64,000 bases of DNA from Selaginella moellendorffii (Eukaryota; Streptophyta; Lycopodiopsida; Selaginellales; Selaginellaceae). Of the stretch, positions 1-15,640 are shown piece after piece. Both the position numbers and the translations under genes were made by a program. The first letter of the stretch is position 1. Each line of letters begins with the position of its first letter. Location of the stretch: assembly GCF_000143415.4 (NCBI RefSeq), contig NW_003314305.1, forward strand, positions 624,196-688,195, given 5' to 3'. The notes under the pieces are model-generated. The model was not told the origin of the DNA. It worked only from the letters and a program-made list of their open reading frames with translations, and made no database searches.

Positions 1-100
1 CTTTCACTCTTTTGGCATTTAGAGTTCTTAGGAGTTTTCTTTGGCTTTGCTTTGTTCTTCTTTGAACTGATGGATTCGATCGTGAAAACTTTTAAATCAG

Positions 101-3100
101 GTGGAGCAGGATGACAAGAAGAGGCAGCAGATGGTGCTGTTTCCTCCGGTTGACAAGCAAATGCTCAAGCATCACGTCGGAACTCTGATGCACGACTTTG
201 CAGCATCGATCCTCATGGCTTTTGAAAGCCGAGTTCTTCTCGCGGAGCCCATGGGAGCGACGCTCACAACGCCAATGGACTCACACGTCTCGCTCAGCTC
301 CGAAGAGGTGGGTGAAAGTTTTTTCTTGCTTGATCTATGGAAAAGAATGAAATGCTGATTGTTGGATCATCGACTCTTCGAAGGTTAGCAAAGCCAAACG
401 GCGGAGGCTGGAGCGTGTCCAGAAGACAATGGGAGATTACAGTCTACTCGCTGGCTCTCCTGCCGATGCTATCTCGCATTACAACACCGCTATGGAGTTG
501 TCAAGGCACACTGGTGATTCGCTTTGGAATGCTGGCGAGATCGAAGGCAGCATTTGCGCTCTTGTCGTAAGATCTCAAGTTCTTCTCGCCATCTTTCATC
601 TTTGTTTCTGATATATGAAGCTTGCAGGTAACCCCGGGTGTTGAATCAGACATACTTCTTGAGGATGAGGTGCGATATAAATACTACGAAGCCATTCAGC
701 TATACAGGCGGTATGTATCACTCGAAACTCGACACAATTCTCACTTTGTCTTTCTTCTTTTTCAGTTGTTCTGCATATATATTCGAAGTCGAGGCACAAC
801 TGAAACTGGCTCGCTTCCTCTGCCGGTAAAACCTTATGGATTTTCTAGGAACTAAAGGGAGACAAGATTTTGCCTTTGGTGCGCAGAAGGGAGCGTGGAA
901 ACGAGCTGTCGAGAGAAGTCTGCGAGCTTCTCAGCAACGCCGTGGAAGTCGGAAGAAACTTAACCGATGTCAACGACCAGGTTGTGTTGTTCGTGGAGGT
1001 GGCTCGCATTTTTGGGACTCTTGGTTACGAGCGAAAGTCTGCGTTCTTCTCCCGTCAAGTAGCCCATTACTATCAATCGCAAGAAACCACCAAGGCTGCA
1101 AACAGCGCACTGCAGCTTCTCTTGCTCGCTGCCAGATCCTACGGCGTGGAATACGTAAACAAGTCTTCGATCAAGGTAAGCTTTTAGTTCTTCTCGGAGA
1201 AACACTTTCAAAGTTTTCGAAGTTTTATTCCTATCCTTGTGTGTTCTCACTTGTGGTTTTTTCTTCTTGTAGCAAAAGGAGCCTGATCAAAGCGATTCAT
1301 GCGAGACGTCACCAGAGGTAGTGTCAGGGGATTGGAACGCTCTGCAAATTAATGTGCTGGGTGATGTGTTAGCGGCCGCTGTCCGAGCAGGCGATCCATT
1401 ACTTGCCTGGAGTGCTGGAGCGAGACTGTTGAGATATCACTACCCATACATCACACCTTTCGCTCAGGCCAGCTTGGTTGCCGCGCTCGTCAGTGCTTCT
1501 GCAAGGCTACCCCCTGGAACTCGCTGCTCAGTCCCTTCTCTCCCGTTTATAAGGTACAGAGCTCGTTGTTTTCGTAGCATCTCTAAGAGAGTTCTTTTCA
1601 CCAGGTTGCTCTCGCTACCTTCGTGTCCATCGCAGCCACAAACAGAGATCATCCGGAAAGTTGCTGGAAAGAAAGAGTGGTGGATTGAATCCACGGCCTC
1701 GACTGGTCCTTTTATCTACACTCCAATGTCAGCCACGGCGAGCAAAGCAAACAACACGGCCAGTGGCAACAGCAGCGGTAGCAGCAAGGATACTATCACT
1801 TGGGTGGTGGACGAGATGGTGGAAGTTCTCGTCGCTGTGGCAAACCCGTCTACGTTCCAAGTTACTGCCGAGTCCATAGCGCTCTCGGTCGATGGTGCTG
1901 CTTTCGAGGCTTCGCCAGTGTCACTCACACTGCCTCCCAACACATCGCAGATTCTAACTCTATCGGGAGTTCCGAGAGAAACAGGCAGTGTTACGGTACG
2001 GGGATGCTTTGTCAACTTCACTGGCGTGGTGACCGAGCATCTCTTTGAGGAAGTGGAAGAAATGGTGGCTCTGGCGGCCAAAGGCTCGACTTTGGTGGAT
2101 CCCTTTCGAGGTGAACATCACAGGGACAAGTTTACACCAGCCGGGAGCATTCCGGTGGCACCACCGTTGCCTTTACTATCTGCTCACATCGTCGGCGGCG
2201 ATGGAGACATAGTTATGCACGAAGGAGAAAGCCGTGAAGTCGAGATCGCGCTCGCCAATGCCGGGAGTGTGGCCGTTTTGCAAGCCAGCTTGAGCGTCAG
2301 CACGAAGCAAAAGGAGCATTCCATTCGTATCAACCACGAAGCTCTCGAGGCAGCACTCCCTCTAGCTCCAGGCGCTCGCGTTTTGGTCCCAGTGGAGATT
2401 CGAGCTGGTCTTGAAACAAATCCAGAGAACAATCGCGGAGTTCATCCACTTGTTCTCGTTCACTACGCAGGCAAGTTTTGTTCTCTTTCGCAAGAGCTTG
2501 TAGTACAAAGTTCTTATACTTCCTCTACTTCCAGGTCCAGAGAGCGATGATTCTACACCCCTAGGAAGGCAGCTCGCTCTTCCTTTGCAACTACACGTAA
2601 AAAAAGGACTCTCTTTGGTGCAAGCTCGTCTACTTTCCATGGAAGTTCCAGCTTTAGTCAACAGCACCGAAGAAAGATCACCACCACTGAGGATCGATCC
2701 TTACAGAGGATGCTGGAGTTTACAATTCTTGGAGCTGGAGCTATGGAATCCCGCTGAGGTTCCATTCGAGATACAGGTTAGTGTGGGTGACGAGAAGGAA
2801 GATGGAGGCTACAAAAGCAGCAGCCGGATTGATTGCAAGTGTAGCTCTCGCGTTCTCATACCTTTCGACAAGCTCGGGATCACTGGAAGCTCTGAAAGAG
2901 ATGAGATCAAACCAGGGGAAGTCTCGACGAGCATCAACCAGGTGAAGTTCAGGTGGCAGTGGGGACGAAACAGCGTTGGCGAGCTCCAAGTTGCGGATGC
3001 CATTCGAGCAGCGGTCCAGGAGTCCATGTCACAGATTCTAGCGTCCAATCCTCTCACGTTTAACTTCCGGCTGGCGAGCGAGCAGAACAATGGCCAGCGC

Positions 3101-3485
3101 TCGGTAGAGGCTTGCGAGCTCACTCCAGTCGAGATGATCGTGACCAACAACACGAAAGATGAGATCTCCATGGAGCTGAGCGTCACTTGCCTGGACGTGA
3201 CTTCGTCTAGTTGCCTAAATTCGGTAATGTGGTCTGGTAAGTTGGCACTTCCTCCTCGGTTTTGGTTGGACTGATCGTCGATCTTCTCGAGCAGGAAGCA
3301 TGAGTGGGATTGAAGCCAGCATCAGTGCTTCGCAAGGCCAACACATTCACTCGTTCGAGCTGTGCTTTCTCGTTCCAGGTGAGTACAGTCTAGTCGGTGT
3401 TGCTCAAGTAAACTCTGTTGGAAAGAAGCAACAACACAAAAGCCAGTGTTACAGCAGTCCTCCATTCACAATTCATGTGAGTTAA
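101..3485 (+). CDS. TRS120: TRS120/TRAPPC9 subunit of the TRAPPII tethering complex (5' truncated by window edge)
   Basis: Multi-exon gene whose N-terminal exons lie left of the window; bases 1-100 are intron ending in an AG acceptor, and the first exon here starts at 101 (VEQDDKKRQQMVLFPP). Spliced exons read through segments typical of plant TRS120: GDYSLLAGSPADAISHYNTA, EDEVRYKYYEAIQLYRR, AVRAGDPLLAWSAGARLLRY, PLPLLSAHIVGGDGDIVMHE, and the C-terminal LCFLVPGEYSLVGVAQVNS. The last codon is at 3483-3485. In known plants TRS120 belongs to the TRAPPII complex, which acts at the trans-Golgi network in Rab-A activation, cytokinesis and polarised secretion. The C-terminal half holds the beta-sandwich (ASPM/SPD2/Hydin-like) repeats of the family. 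Introns are short (about 50-80 bp). The stop is 100 bp from the stop of the convergent RhoGDI gene. No break is seen in the visible exons. Identification is by remembered family similarity and is strong. Confidence 0.93.
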
Positions 3486-3585
3486 GCACTGCTTGCTGCT
3501 TGCTTGCTTGCATGCTGGAGGAAAGAAACGAAAGAAAAACTGGATTTTTTTGTTCTTCTTGCGTTAAACGCTTACGAGTCTTGGG

Positions 3586-4664
3586 TCAGTGCCAGTCCTT
3601 TCTGATGTTAAATGTGTAGTCCAGCTCCAGATAACATCTCTTGTCGTCATCTAGGAACTGTTTTGATCGAGTGAGAGTGAGTGAGAGCGATTGCGAAGTT
3701 TCGGGATCTCATTCATACCTTTGTCTTTGCCGAGTAAGAACCGCGAGCTAGAATCCCACAGGGTGTTGTCTCCTCGTCAGTGAAGTGAGTGTAAGGCTCT
3801 GCCCGGGGTCCAAAAGTTCCTAGCATTGTTCGAGTGTGATCCACTGTAAAAATCGCGTTTTGCTAAGTTTTAAGACGGGGAAAGATCTGAAAGAGCCAGC
3901 TTTGAGCTTTGTGCGTACCTCGAAGGCCATTCTTCCAGACAGTGTTCACGTACGTGAGGCCTGAGACGATGTTGTGACTGACAACGAAGGTGAAACAAAG
4001 CCGATAGCTCGAGCCTTCCTTGAGAGTGAACGCATGGCTCTTGGAAGCGAAGGGGAGCGAGAGTTTTAAGTGTGGACGGCCCTCGGCCTCGATTCCCAGC
4101 GTCAGGACTTTCACGGCCGGCTCCATCTCGCCACCAGCAACACCTGTTTGAAGGAAAAAAATGGATTTTTGTGGAGAATTCGATCGAGGCTACAAACCAT
4201 CCATGTCGAGGAGGAGATTCTTGTCAAGACCAAGGAGCTGTTCCTTCCACCTCCGCAAGCTTTCGTCCTCCTGGATGATTTGCTTCGTTAGCTCTTGGGG
4301 ATGGAGGAAAAGCTTCGCTTACCTTGTCGAGCTCGAGGTGTTGCTTGAGTGAGATGATCGGGCCCAAGTTACTCGTCCCTCCTCCATCTTCTTCCTCGTC
4401 TTCTATCTCTCCTCCCACTTCTTCTTCTTCTTCCTCTTCGATGGAGTCCAAGTCGGAGTCGATGGACTCGGTGGTGTCGGAGAGCTGCCGCGTAGAAGCC
4501 ATCGCAAACTCGTCGCTCTGGATGGACGAGGAGGACGATGAGGAGGAGGAGGAACAAGAGGAGGAAGAACTTGGCGGTGGAGTGGAGGCGGCGGAAGCTA
4601 CATTGCCGCTGGAGGAGCTCGGTGGTGATGGCGGTGCTGCTGCCGCCAGGGCGACGAGAGACAT
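3586..4664 (-). CDS. Rho GDP-dissociation inhibitor (RhoGDI)
   Basis: Five exons read on the minus strand: 4664-4323, 4282-4198, 4143-3919, 3843-3719 and 3657-3586, giving 282 residues with all phases consistent. The N-terminus is a low-complexity arm (poly-Ser, then poly-Glu) of about 100 residues. The conserved GDI then starts at GPIISLKQHLELDK, followed by EDESLRRWKEQLLG, FTFVVSHNIVSGLTYVNTVW, MLGTFGPRAEPYTH, EETTPCGILARGSYSAKTK and a C-terminus LDDDKRCYLELDYTFNIRKD. These are the helix-turn-helix Switch-binding arm and the immunoglobulin-like prenyl-pocket domain of RhoGDIs, which extract ROP/Rac GTPases from membranes; Arabidopsis SCN1 is the best-known plant member. The 40-bp first intron is unusually short. 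The start chosen is the first ATG of the long open exon; a downstream ATG is possible. Confidence 0.93.
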
Positions 4665-5580
4665 GATCAGGGAAGAGCGAGAGAACAGTCTTCTTGGGAG
4701 AAACCCACGAATCCTTACGGCCGTTTGGCAAGACCCAAGTGAAGAACAATGCAGCTAAGAGCGCCAGGCTCCAGTGCCACTCGCCATCATCAAAGCCTTC
4801 CCTCGCTCGACTCGACCCAGGAAAGGAAAAAAAAACTAGGAGAGAGAAAATAAACTCACACACTTGGAGCCATTGAGTAGTACTACATGATCCAACTTTA
4901 AGGTCCTGGCTATGGTGTTCTTGCTTTGGGTTTTTTTCTCTTTTTTTTTCTTTTTTGCCGTTCTTCCTCCTAGCAAGCGGAGACAAAAGAAGAGATTGCA
5001 ACTGAGAGCAACTCTTCGGAAAGAAAGAAGAGAAAGTAAACGAAGGAAAACAATTTCGCTGCAGTGGACAAACAAGAGATCACAAATGAGAGTGATTGAA
5101 GCTGCAACAGCAGCAACCTTGCTTGACTGCTGCTCAAAAAAAAAAGGAGAGAAAAAAAACCTGAAAAAACTGGGCATTTATGCACGAAAAAGTCGTTTTT
5201 GCTTGGCCCGTGACTGACTCATGAACCAAAAAAAAATCCTTTTTTTCTCTCCACTTTTCTTCCTTCTTTCTCGCAGCAGTGTCACACAGACTGGCCGGCC
5301 AGCCATCAATTAACACGACACTCTTATAGTTGCGTACGAACTTTACTCGTGAAATTCTTCCTCCTGATATCACACTCCGTTTGATCCGGATTTGGAAGCT
5401 TAACTTTTCACGGGACTAGTTGTTTGCATTGAATCAATCAATATCGTAATCGCAATCCATTAAAACAGCGAGCTCTCGATTTCTGTCCTTCCACCAGCGA
5501 AAGATCACCTCTCATTTCCTCGGGAAAGAGAAAAGAGACTCTGTTCTCCCAACTTTTTGTTATCAAAACAATAGCGAAGG
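4665..5580. other. Intergenic, upstream of RhoGDI
   Basis: About 900 bp with A- and T-runs (for example around 4931-4955 and 5136-5160) and no reading frame with a recognisable product. It should contain the RhoGDI promoter and leader on the minus strand. I see no clear TATA box. Short open frames here are composed of simple Lys/Ser/Phe-rich sequence and look like chance. Confidence 0.5.
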
Positions 5581-6377
5581 AAATGCTTCCAAAAATGCCC
5601 TCAAAGGGCATAGCACTTCTTTATTATGAAGATAATAAAGAATTTCAACAAGAAACTTACCAGTATGGCCACCTTGTTATCAGACAAGAGAAAAGTTCTT
5701 CTAAAACAAAGAACTTACCAGTATGCCCCTCAACATTGGGCAGGGCCAACACACTGTTATCAAGACAAAAGTGAAGTTCTTCTCAGGCAAAAAACCTACC
5801 AGCATTGCAGAAGAAAGTTAAGAAAAACGCCCCCAATGGGCACTGGGCAGGGCCAACACTGGTATAGAGAAGGAAGTTCTTAAGACTTACTTAAGAATGC
5901 CCATTGAGGGCATTGGGCACACTGTTATAGAAGTTCTTCTAAAACACCACCAAGCAAAAAAGTTACCCTCAATAGCCCAACACATTGTTATCAAGAAAGT
6001 TCTTCTAAAACAAAGCACTTATGAACTTTGGTAAGTTCATAACTTAAGAACTAATTAGGCAGTATGTTGGCCTAATTGTGGGAGGGTACATTCCAATGCC
6101 AAAACCAAATTGAGCCATAGCACACTGTTATCAAGACAATAGAGAAAATGCCCTCAATGGAGAAAGGAGTTCTAAAACAAAACAAAAAAAATTAAAACTT
6201 TATCAGTATGCCCACAATGGGCATTGGGCAGGGCCAACACACTGTAATAAAGAAAGCAATTCTTCCAAGGGCCATCAAGACAATGGAGTTTTAAAACAAA
6301 GAAAGAATGTGCTGTTATCACCTAAAGAGAAAGTTCTACAAAGACTTGCCAGTATGCCCTCAATGGGCAGGGAATGA
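5581..6377. repeat. Degenerate interspersed-tandem repeat field (GCCCTCAATGGGCATTGGGC family)
   Basis: At least six imperfect copies of a module are scattered here. Its core pieces are CCAGTATGCCC, TCAATGGGCATTGGGCAGGG, CCAACACACTGTTATCAAGA and AGTTCTTCTAAAACAAAGA. Copies lie near 5670-5690, 5720-5775, 5835-5870, 5895-5945, 5970-6010, 6115-6150, 6205-6260 and 6345-6370. TGCCC..TCAATGGGCA is partly self-complementary. Spacing is irregular (about 60-115 bp) and every copy is eroded, so this is an old repeat field and not a clean array. It has no coding potential. It sits in the intergenic space between RhoGDI and the CBP3-like gene. Confidence 0.6.
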
Positions 6378-6403
6378 AAGAGAGAGAGAGAGAGAGAGAG
6401 AGT
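6378..6403. repeat. (GA)n microsatellite in the 5' leader or promoter
   Basis: Uninterrupted run of about 12 GA/AG dinucleotides ending about 20 bp before the ATG of the downstream gene. GA-rich tracts are common in plant core promoters and 5' leaders; whether this one has a role cannot be told from sequence. Confidence 0.8.
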
Positions 6404-6424
6404 AGAGGTTAGGGCAAAGAGAGA

Positions 6425-7559
6425 ATGGCGCTACTTAGGCGAGGGTCTCTCCAGCTCCAGCGCGGCCTTGGGCCACCGGCGGCATGGTGGAGATTACGCG
6501 CGGCCATGGCGACGGCGGCGGCCCCGGCGCCAGAGCAGGCAAGTCTCGAGGACGCATTTGGATACAAGATCAAGCCCTGCTCGCTCGCACTGCCGCCAGA
6601 CTCCATGATCCGCTACGTGGAGCCCCATCCGGGCGGATTCCGGGGCCTGATGCTCAAGGTTCTTGGATTCTACAGCAAAGAGAGCACGCGAATTCGTGGA
6701 GCCAAGCGGCTGTATGCGCGGATCACTAGCCAGGTCGAGAATCCGGAGCTCTATTCCAGTAAGTTGGTTTGATTTGCTTGTTGTTTGGTTGTTCTTTGCT
6801 CGTTCTTGACAGATTTTTTTTTGTTCTTCTTTCTTTCCAGGCTTTGGACTTGAGAAGAAGTTCCGGACTGTCCACGCGATGCTTTTGCTGCACGTCTGGA
6901 TGGTTCTTGTGAGGCTCCGGAATGAAGAGAAGGGAGCGAACATCGGGCAGACGATGTACGAGGTTTTCAATCTGGATTTGGAGCAAAGGATTTACAAAGA
7001 AGGGGTGCGTGAATACTTTTCTTTCTCGCATTCTTTCTAAAAGATGGAATTTTGCTCTCGTTTCGCAGGTAAAGATGACAATGATAATCACCAAGTGGCT
7101 CAAGGAACTCGAGAAGAACTTCTATGGAGCCTCTGTAGCTTATGACAAAGCTCTAAGCGGATCTTCCATGAAAGAAGATTTGGAGCGTGCTCTTTGGAGG
7201 TATGCCAGTTCTTAGATGTTCAAGAACTTTGTTATTAACTCTTTTTCCACGACACAGAAATGTGTTTGCCGAAGACGACTCTCCAATGCCAAAATCCGGT
7301 CCTCAACTGGCTAACGTGCAGGTCGAGTAGCGAGATCAAGTTTTATCTTCTCGAGTTCTAATGTCTCTCGCGATCTTTCAGGCTTTTGCGAGATATGTCC
7401 GCAGGGAACTTGCGTGCTTGGTAATAACCGGTGAGAGTTTCGCTCCTCGCTAGAAACCATTCGTCTGACACCGCTTTTCTTCTCGCAGAATCCGAGGACT
7501 TTAGGACCGGCAACATTCGTTTCTCCACAGAATTCGAGGCTCTAAAAGAAGACCACTAA
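6425..7559 (+). CDS. Ubiquinol-cytochrome c chaperone family protein (CBP3/UQCC1-like)
   Basis: Six exons with short introns. The N-terminus (MALLRRGSLQLQRGLGPPAA) is rich in Arg and Leu without acids, as in a mitochondrial presequence. The conserved domain is read in order: AKRLYARITSQVENPELYSS, then FGLEKKFRTVHAMLLLHVWM, LRNEEKGANIGQTMYEVFN, MTMIITKWLKELEKNFYGA, ERALWRNVFAEDD and AFARYVRRELACLVIT, ending EFEALKEDH. This is the ubiquinol-cytochrome c chaperone family. Family members bind newly made cytochrome b at mitochondrial ribosomes and are needed for respiratory complex III assembly. Splices are in phase: for example a Ser codon is split at the first intron and a Glu codon at the last. 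The start at 6425 keeps the presequence. Product call is from family knowledge. Confidence 0.88.
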
Positions 7560-7675
7560 TTTCAAGTACGTTTTCTTAGAATCTGAGAATCTGCATGGAT
7601 CGGCTGAAAGAATGTGCTTGGTTTAAAGCTTTTTGCGGCTGGCTTAACATAAAATGGGAGGCGGTGTTTTTCCAG

Positions 7676-7684
7676 TATATAAAT
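7676..7684 (+). promoter_or_regulatory. TATA box of the small gene at 7739
   Basis: TATATAAAT lies 55 bp upstream of the ATG, leaving room for a leader of about 30 nt. It is a textbook plant TATA box in an otherwise TATA-poor window. Confidence 0.65.
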
Positions 7685-7738
7685 CAAGGCTCGTAAACCT
7701 CTCTTCGTCCTCCAGCCTCCAGCTTTTCGAGAGCGTCA

Positions 7739-8008
7739 ATGGGTGCTCCAGAAGTTCTTCCCAGCGACAGCAACGACGACAACAAGATGGTTCTCTGCGG
7801 CTGCTATTCCTTCTCGATCGCCAAGAAGAAGGATCACGACTGTGATCTCAAGGCTCTGATCCAGGAGGGGAAGAAGATGAACAAGGGAGATCACAGCCAT
7901 GATCTCCAGGCGAAGAACAAGCCATCGACACCAGCATTCCCAGCAGCACCCTCAGCACCGATCATCGTTCCATACTTCCAGTCGTCTTCCAGATTGTTTC
8001 TCGCGTAA
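7739..8008 (+). CDS. Small unknown protein, 89 residues, Pro/Ser-rich C-terminus
   Basis: I do not recognise a family. The single open exon starts with MGAPEVLPSDSNDDNK, then has a short cysteine-containing stretch (VLCGCYSFSIAKKKDHDCD), a Lys/His-rich middle (QEGKKMNKGDHSHDLQAKNK) and a proline-rich tail (PSTPAFPAAPSAPIIVPYF). There is no signal peptide or membrane segment. Support for a real gene comes from its frame: a TATA box 55 bp upstream and an AATAAA at 8099-8104, 91 bp past the stop. It lies between the CBP3-like gene and the convergent AP-3 sigma gene. A Gly at position 2 (MGAPEV) resembles an N-myristoylation context, but that is speculative. It could also be the first exon of a longer transcript. 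Confidence 0.55.
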   Translation: MGAPEVLPSDSNDDNKMVLCGCYSFSIAKKKDHDCDLKALIQEGKKMNKGDHSHDLQAKNKPSTPAFPAAPSAPIIVPYFQSSSRLFLA

Positions 8009-8098
8009 CTTCTTCCAGCTCGAGAGAGATCGAGCGAGTTTTCCATCTTTGTTTCCAATGCGGCTTCTAGAACAATTTTGTGAGTGAGAGTGAGTTCC

Positions 8099-8104
8099 AA
8101 TAAA
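8099..8104 (+). terminator. AATAAA polyadenylation signal of the small gene
   Basis: AATAAA followed by a run of A, about 90 bp downstream of the stop codon at 8006-8008. Position and context fit a plant near-upstream element. Confidence 0.45.
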
Positions 8105-8204
8105 AAAAATACAAAAAATTCGGTTTTTCTTTTTTCATCCTCGCTCTAGCCTGTGGAAAAAGTAGGACTTTACTTGCACGCCAAGAAAAAAACCAGATAG
8201 GAAC

Positions 8205-8919
8205 TTACTTAAAAATTTCTTGGACAGATTTGACAATCTCCGTGGAGTTAGTCTCCACAACTTGGCCTCCCATCACTATTTCATCAAGAACAGTGTTTAC
8301 CTGGAAGTGGTAAAAAAAAGAGTAAGATCACAAACAGAGAAAAAATGGATGATCACACCTTGTTGAAGTTAAATACAATGTCGAGTTCACAGACGTTCTT
8401 AAAGATGCTATCCAAAGTCTCCACAAAAACTATAGTTTTTCCGAGTGAATGAAACGGGATCTTCGAAGTAACAAAGTGTTACCTTGTATAAGATCGAGAA
8501 TTCCCAGCTCGCTCTCTCCACTATCGATCACAAACACGAAATAGAGCGTCGCGAAATGCTTGTAAACTAGCTTCGTCCTCTGTCCAAGATCTTAGCTCTC
8601 CCTTCAAAAGAAAATAAAGGAGGAGAGAAATGAAAACTTACAGCTCCAAAGATCTCATCCGCCTCGACAAAGTTACAAAAATGCTCCGCTCTGCTAGACA
8701 AACCTTCCCAAGAAAAACCATCACAAACCTCCAAGGCACGCTAAAGAAAATCTTACCAGAGTAGACCTTCCTCACAATCTCTTGCTGCTTCACTGGACTC
8801 TAAAAATTCCATCGATCGATCAGCAAGCGCTAGAAAAAACCAAATCCTACCAGCGATTTGTAAAACTTGGCGAGCCGCGGCTTCCCCTGCGTGTTCATCA
8901 CGAGCACGGCATCAATCAT
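8205..8919 (-). CDS. AP-3 complex sigma subunit
   Basis: Six small exons, none long enough to stand out as an ORF. Exon 1 (8919-8851) reads [20 protein letters not shown]. Exon 2 (8799-8757) reads [13 protein letters not shown]. Exon 3 holds [20 protein letters not shown]. Exon 4 holds [20 protein letters not shown] and ends LGILDLIQ. Exon 5 is [20 protein letters not shown], and exon 6 holds [20 protein letters not shown] and ends VQEIFK before TAA (8207-8205). All junctions have GT..AG and matching phases. Adaptor sigma chains are about 150-160 residues, as here. The isoleucine/valine-rich core and the late [14 protein letters not shown] segment match the sigma-3 class, not sigma-1/2. AP-3 sorts cargo from the Golgi/TGN to the vacuole in plants. 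The gene is convergent with the small gene at 7739. Confidence 0.93.
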
Positions 8920-8995
8920 CGCTCTTGTCTGCCCTAATTTGCCCCTTTGCCCTAAATATCAACGGTCATGGGTTCGAATCTTGGGAACTTCCAAT

Positions 8996-9017
8996 GCCGG
9001 CTGACAGTTCAGCCGGC
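8996..9017. promoter_or_regulatory. Perfect 9-bp hairpin in the alpha-tubulin copy 1 promoter
   Basis: GCCGGCTGA-CAGT-TCAGCCGGC, a perfect inverted repeat with a 4-base loop, 193 bp before the tubulin ATG. The left arm plus loop (GCCGGCTGACAGTTCA) recurs at 10888-10903 and 13196-13211 in front of the other two tubulin genes, where the right arm is not preserved. Function unknown; conservation suggests a shared tubulin promoter element. Confidence 0.45.
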
Positions 9018-9119
9018 CTTCCACTTCAGCTGAACATGGCGGTTATTTGACGGCGGTTAAAATCGTGACGCTGGGCGCGGGGGATTCTTAGCGCCATTCT
9101 CCCGATCACAAAACCATAG

Positions 9120-10767
<1,648 letters not shown>

Positions 10768-10864
10768 AGTGGTAAAGACGAAGCCCCTTCCCGCTGGCTT
10801 TTCCTGTTTAAATTCAAACGCGGGGATATTCTATGTTCTTTGGGCGGGAACTTCTTTTGCTAGG

Positions 10865-10903
10865 GCTTAGGGTTCCTCGGTGGCTATGCCGGCTGACAGT
10901 TCA
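10865..10903 (+). promoter_or_regulatory. Promoter elements of tubulin copy 2 (telo-box-like motif and shared GCCGGCTGACAGTTCA)
   Basis: GGGCTTAGGGTTCC (telo-box-like TTAGGGTT) is followed by the 16-bp block also found before copies 1 and 3. GGCGGTTA and a GCGCC-rich stretch follow, as in copy 1. The set is repeated 2308 bp downstream for copy 3. Confidence 0.45.
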
Positions 10904-10986
10904 TGGGACAGTTCGCGGTTGTCGGCTGAAAGGGGCGGTTACTGCGTGATCCCCCCCCCGCGCCAAACAGCTCCCTGCCAGGTAAG

Positions 10987-10994
10987 TATAAAAA
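10987..10994 (+). promoter_or_regulatory. TATA box of alpha-tubulin copy 2
   Basis: TATAAAAA, about 150 bp before the ATG at 11143, implying a leader of roughly 120 nt. The identical box for copy 3 is at 13295-13302. Copy 1 has no equivalent box that I can see. Confidence 0.6.
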
Positions 10995-11127
10995 GCGAGC
11001 CGCGAGCGCGACGAGCTTTTAGGGAGATCTCGTTTGCTCTTTTTCGATCCATCGCCCGTCGATCAAGAGCTTCCGTTCTTGTTTTCCTGCTTTAGATTCC
11101 AGCATTCTTTAGTGCATCAGCTGCTAG

Positions 11128-13075
<1,948 letters not shown>

Positions 13076-13435
13076 AGTGGTAAAGACGAAGCCCCTTCCC
13101 GCTGGCTTTTCCTGTTTAAATTCAAACGCGGGGATATTCTATGTTCTTTGGGCGGGAACTTCTTTTGCTAGGGCTTAGGGTTCCTCGGTGGCTATGCCGG
13201 CTGACAGTTCATGGGACAGTTCGCGGTTGTCGGCTGAAAGGGGCGGTTACTGCGTGATCCCCCCCCCGCGCCAAACAGCTCCCTGCCAGGTAAGTATAAA
13301 AAGCGAGCCGCGAGCGCGACGAGCTTTTAGGGAGATCTCGTTTGCTCTTTTTCGATCCATCGCCCGTCGATCAAGAGCTTCCGTTCTTGTTTTCCTGCTT
13401 TAGATTCCAGCATTCTTTAGTGCATCAGCTGCTAG

Positions 13436-15383
<1,948 letters not shown>

Positions 15384-15640
15384 CCGGCCTCCCGCTGATT
15401 TTTAAAAGTTTGAATTCACATATATTGTTTTTCAAATTTTAAGAAGATTCGTTTAGGGCGATGCCGATTCTTTTCTTCGGCCCCGGCTCGATTCCAGTGA
15501 GCCCGGTTTTAGAGATTTTTAGGGTTCTAGCGCTGGAGGAAGGTCGCCGGGCGCTGGCGCCGTGGAATGTAAGCCGGAGCTGGGATCGCCGCATTGGTAT
15601 TATGCTAGATCGCCGCGCAGGTGATCGGTAGATCCACGCA

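Noticed and set aside
4369-5001. 210-codon minus-strand ORF over the RhoGDI first exon and upstream region
   Set aside because: Shadow frame of the Glu/Ser-rich RhoGDI exon; Arg/Phe/Leu runs and no family resemblance.
8955-8985. GGGTTCGAATC, resembling a tRNA T-arm
   Set aside because: The stem pairs poorly and no acceptor, D or anticodon arms can be built around it.
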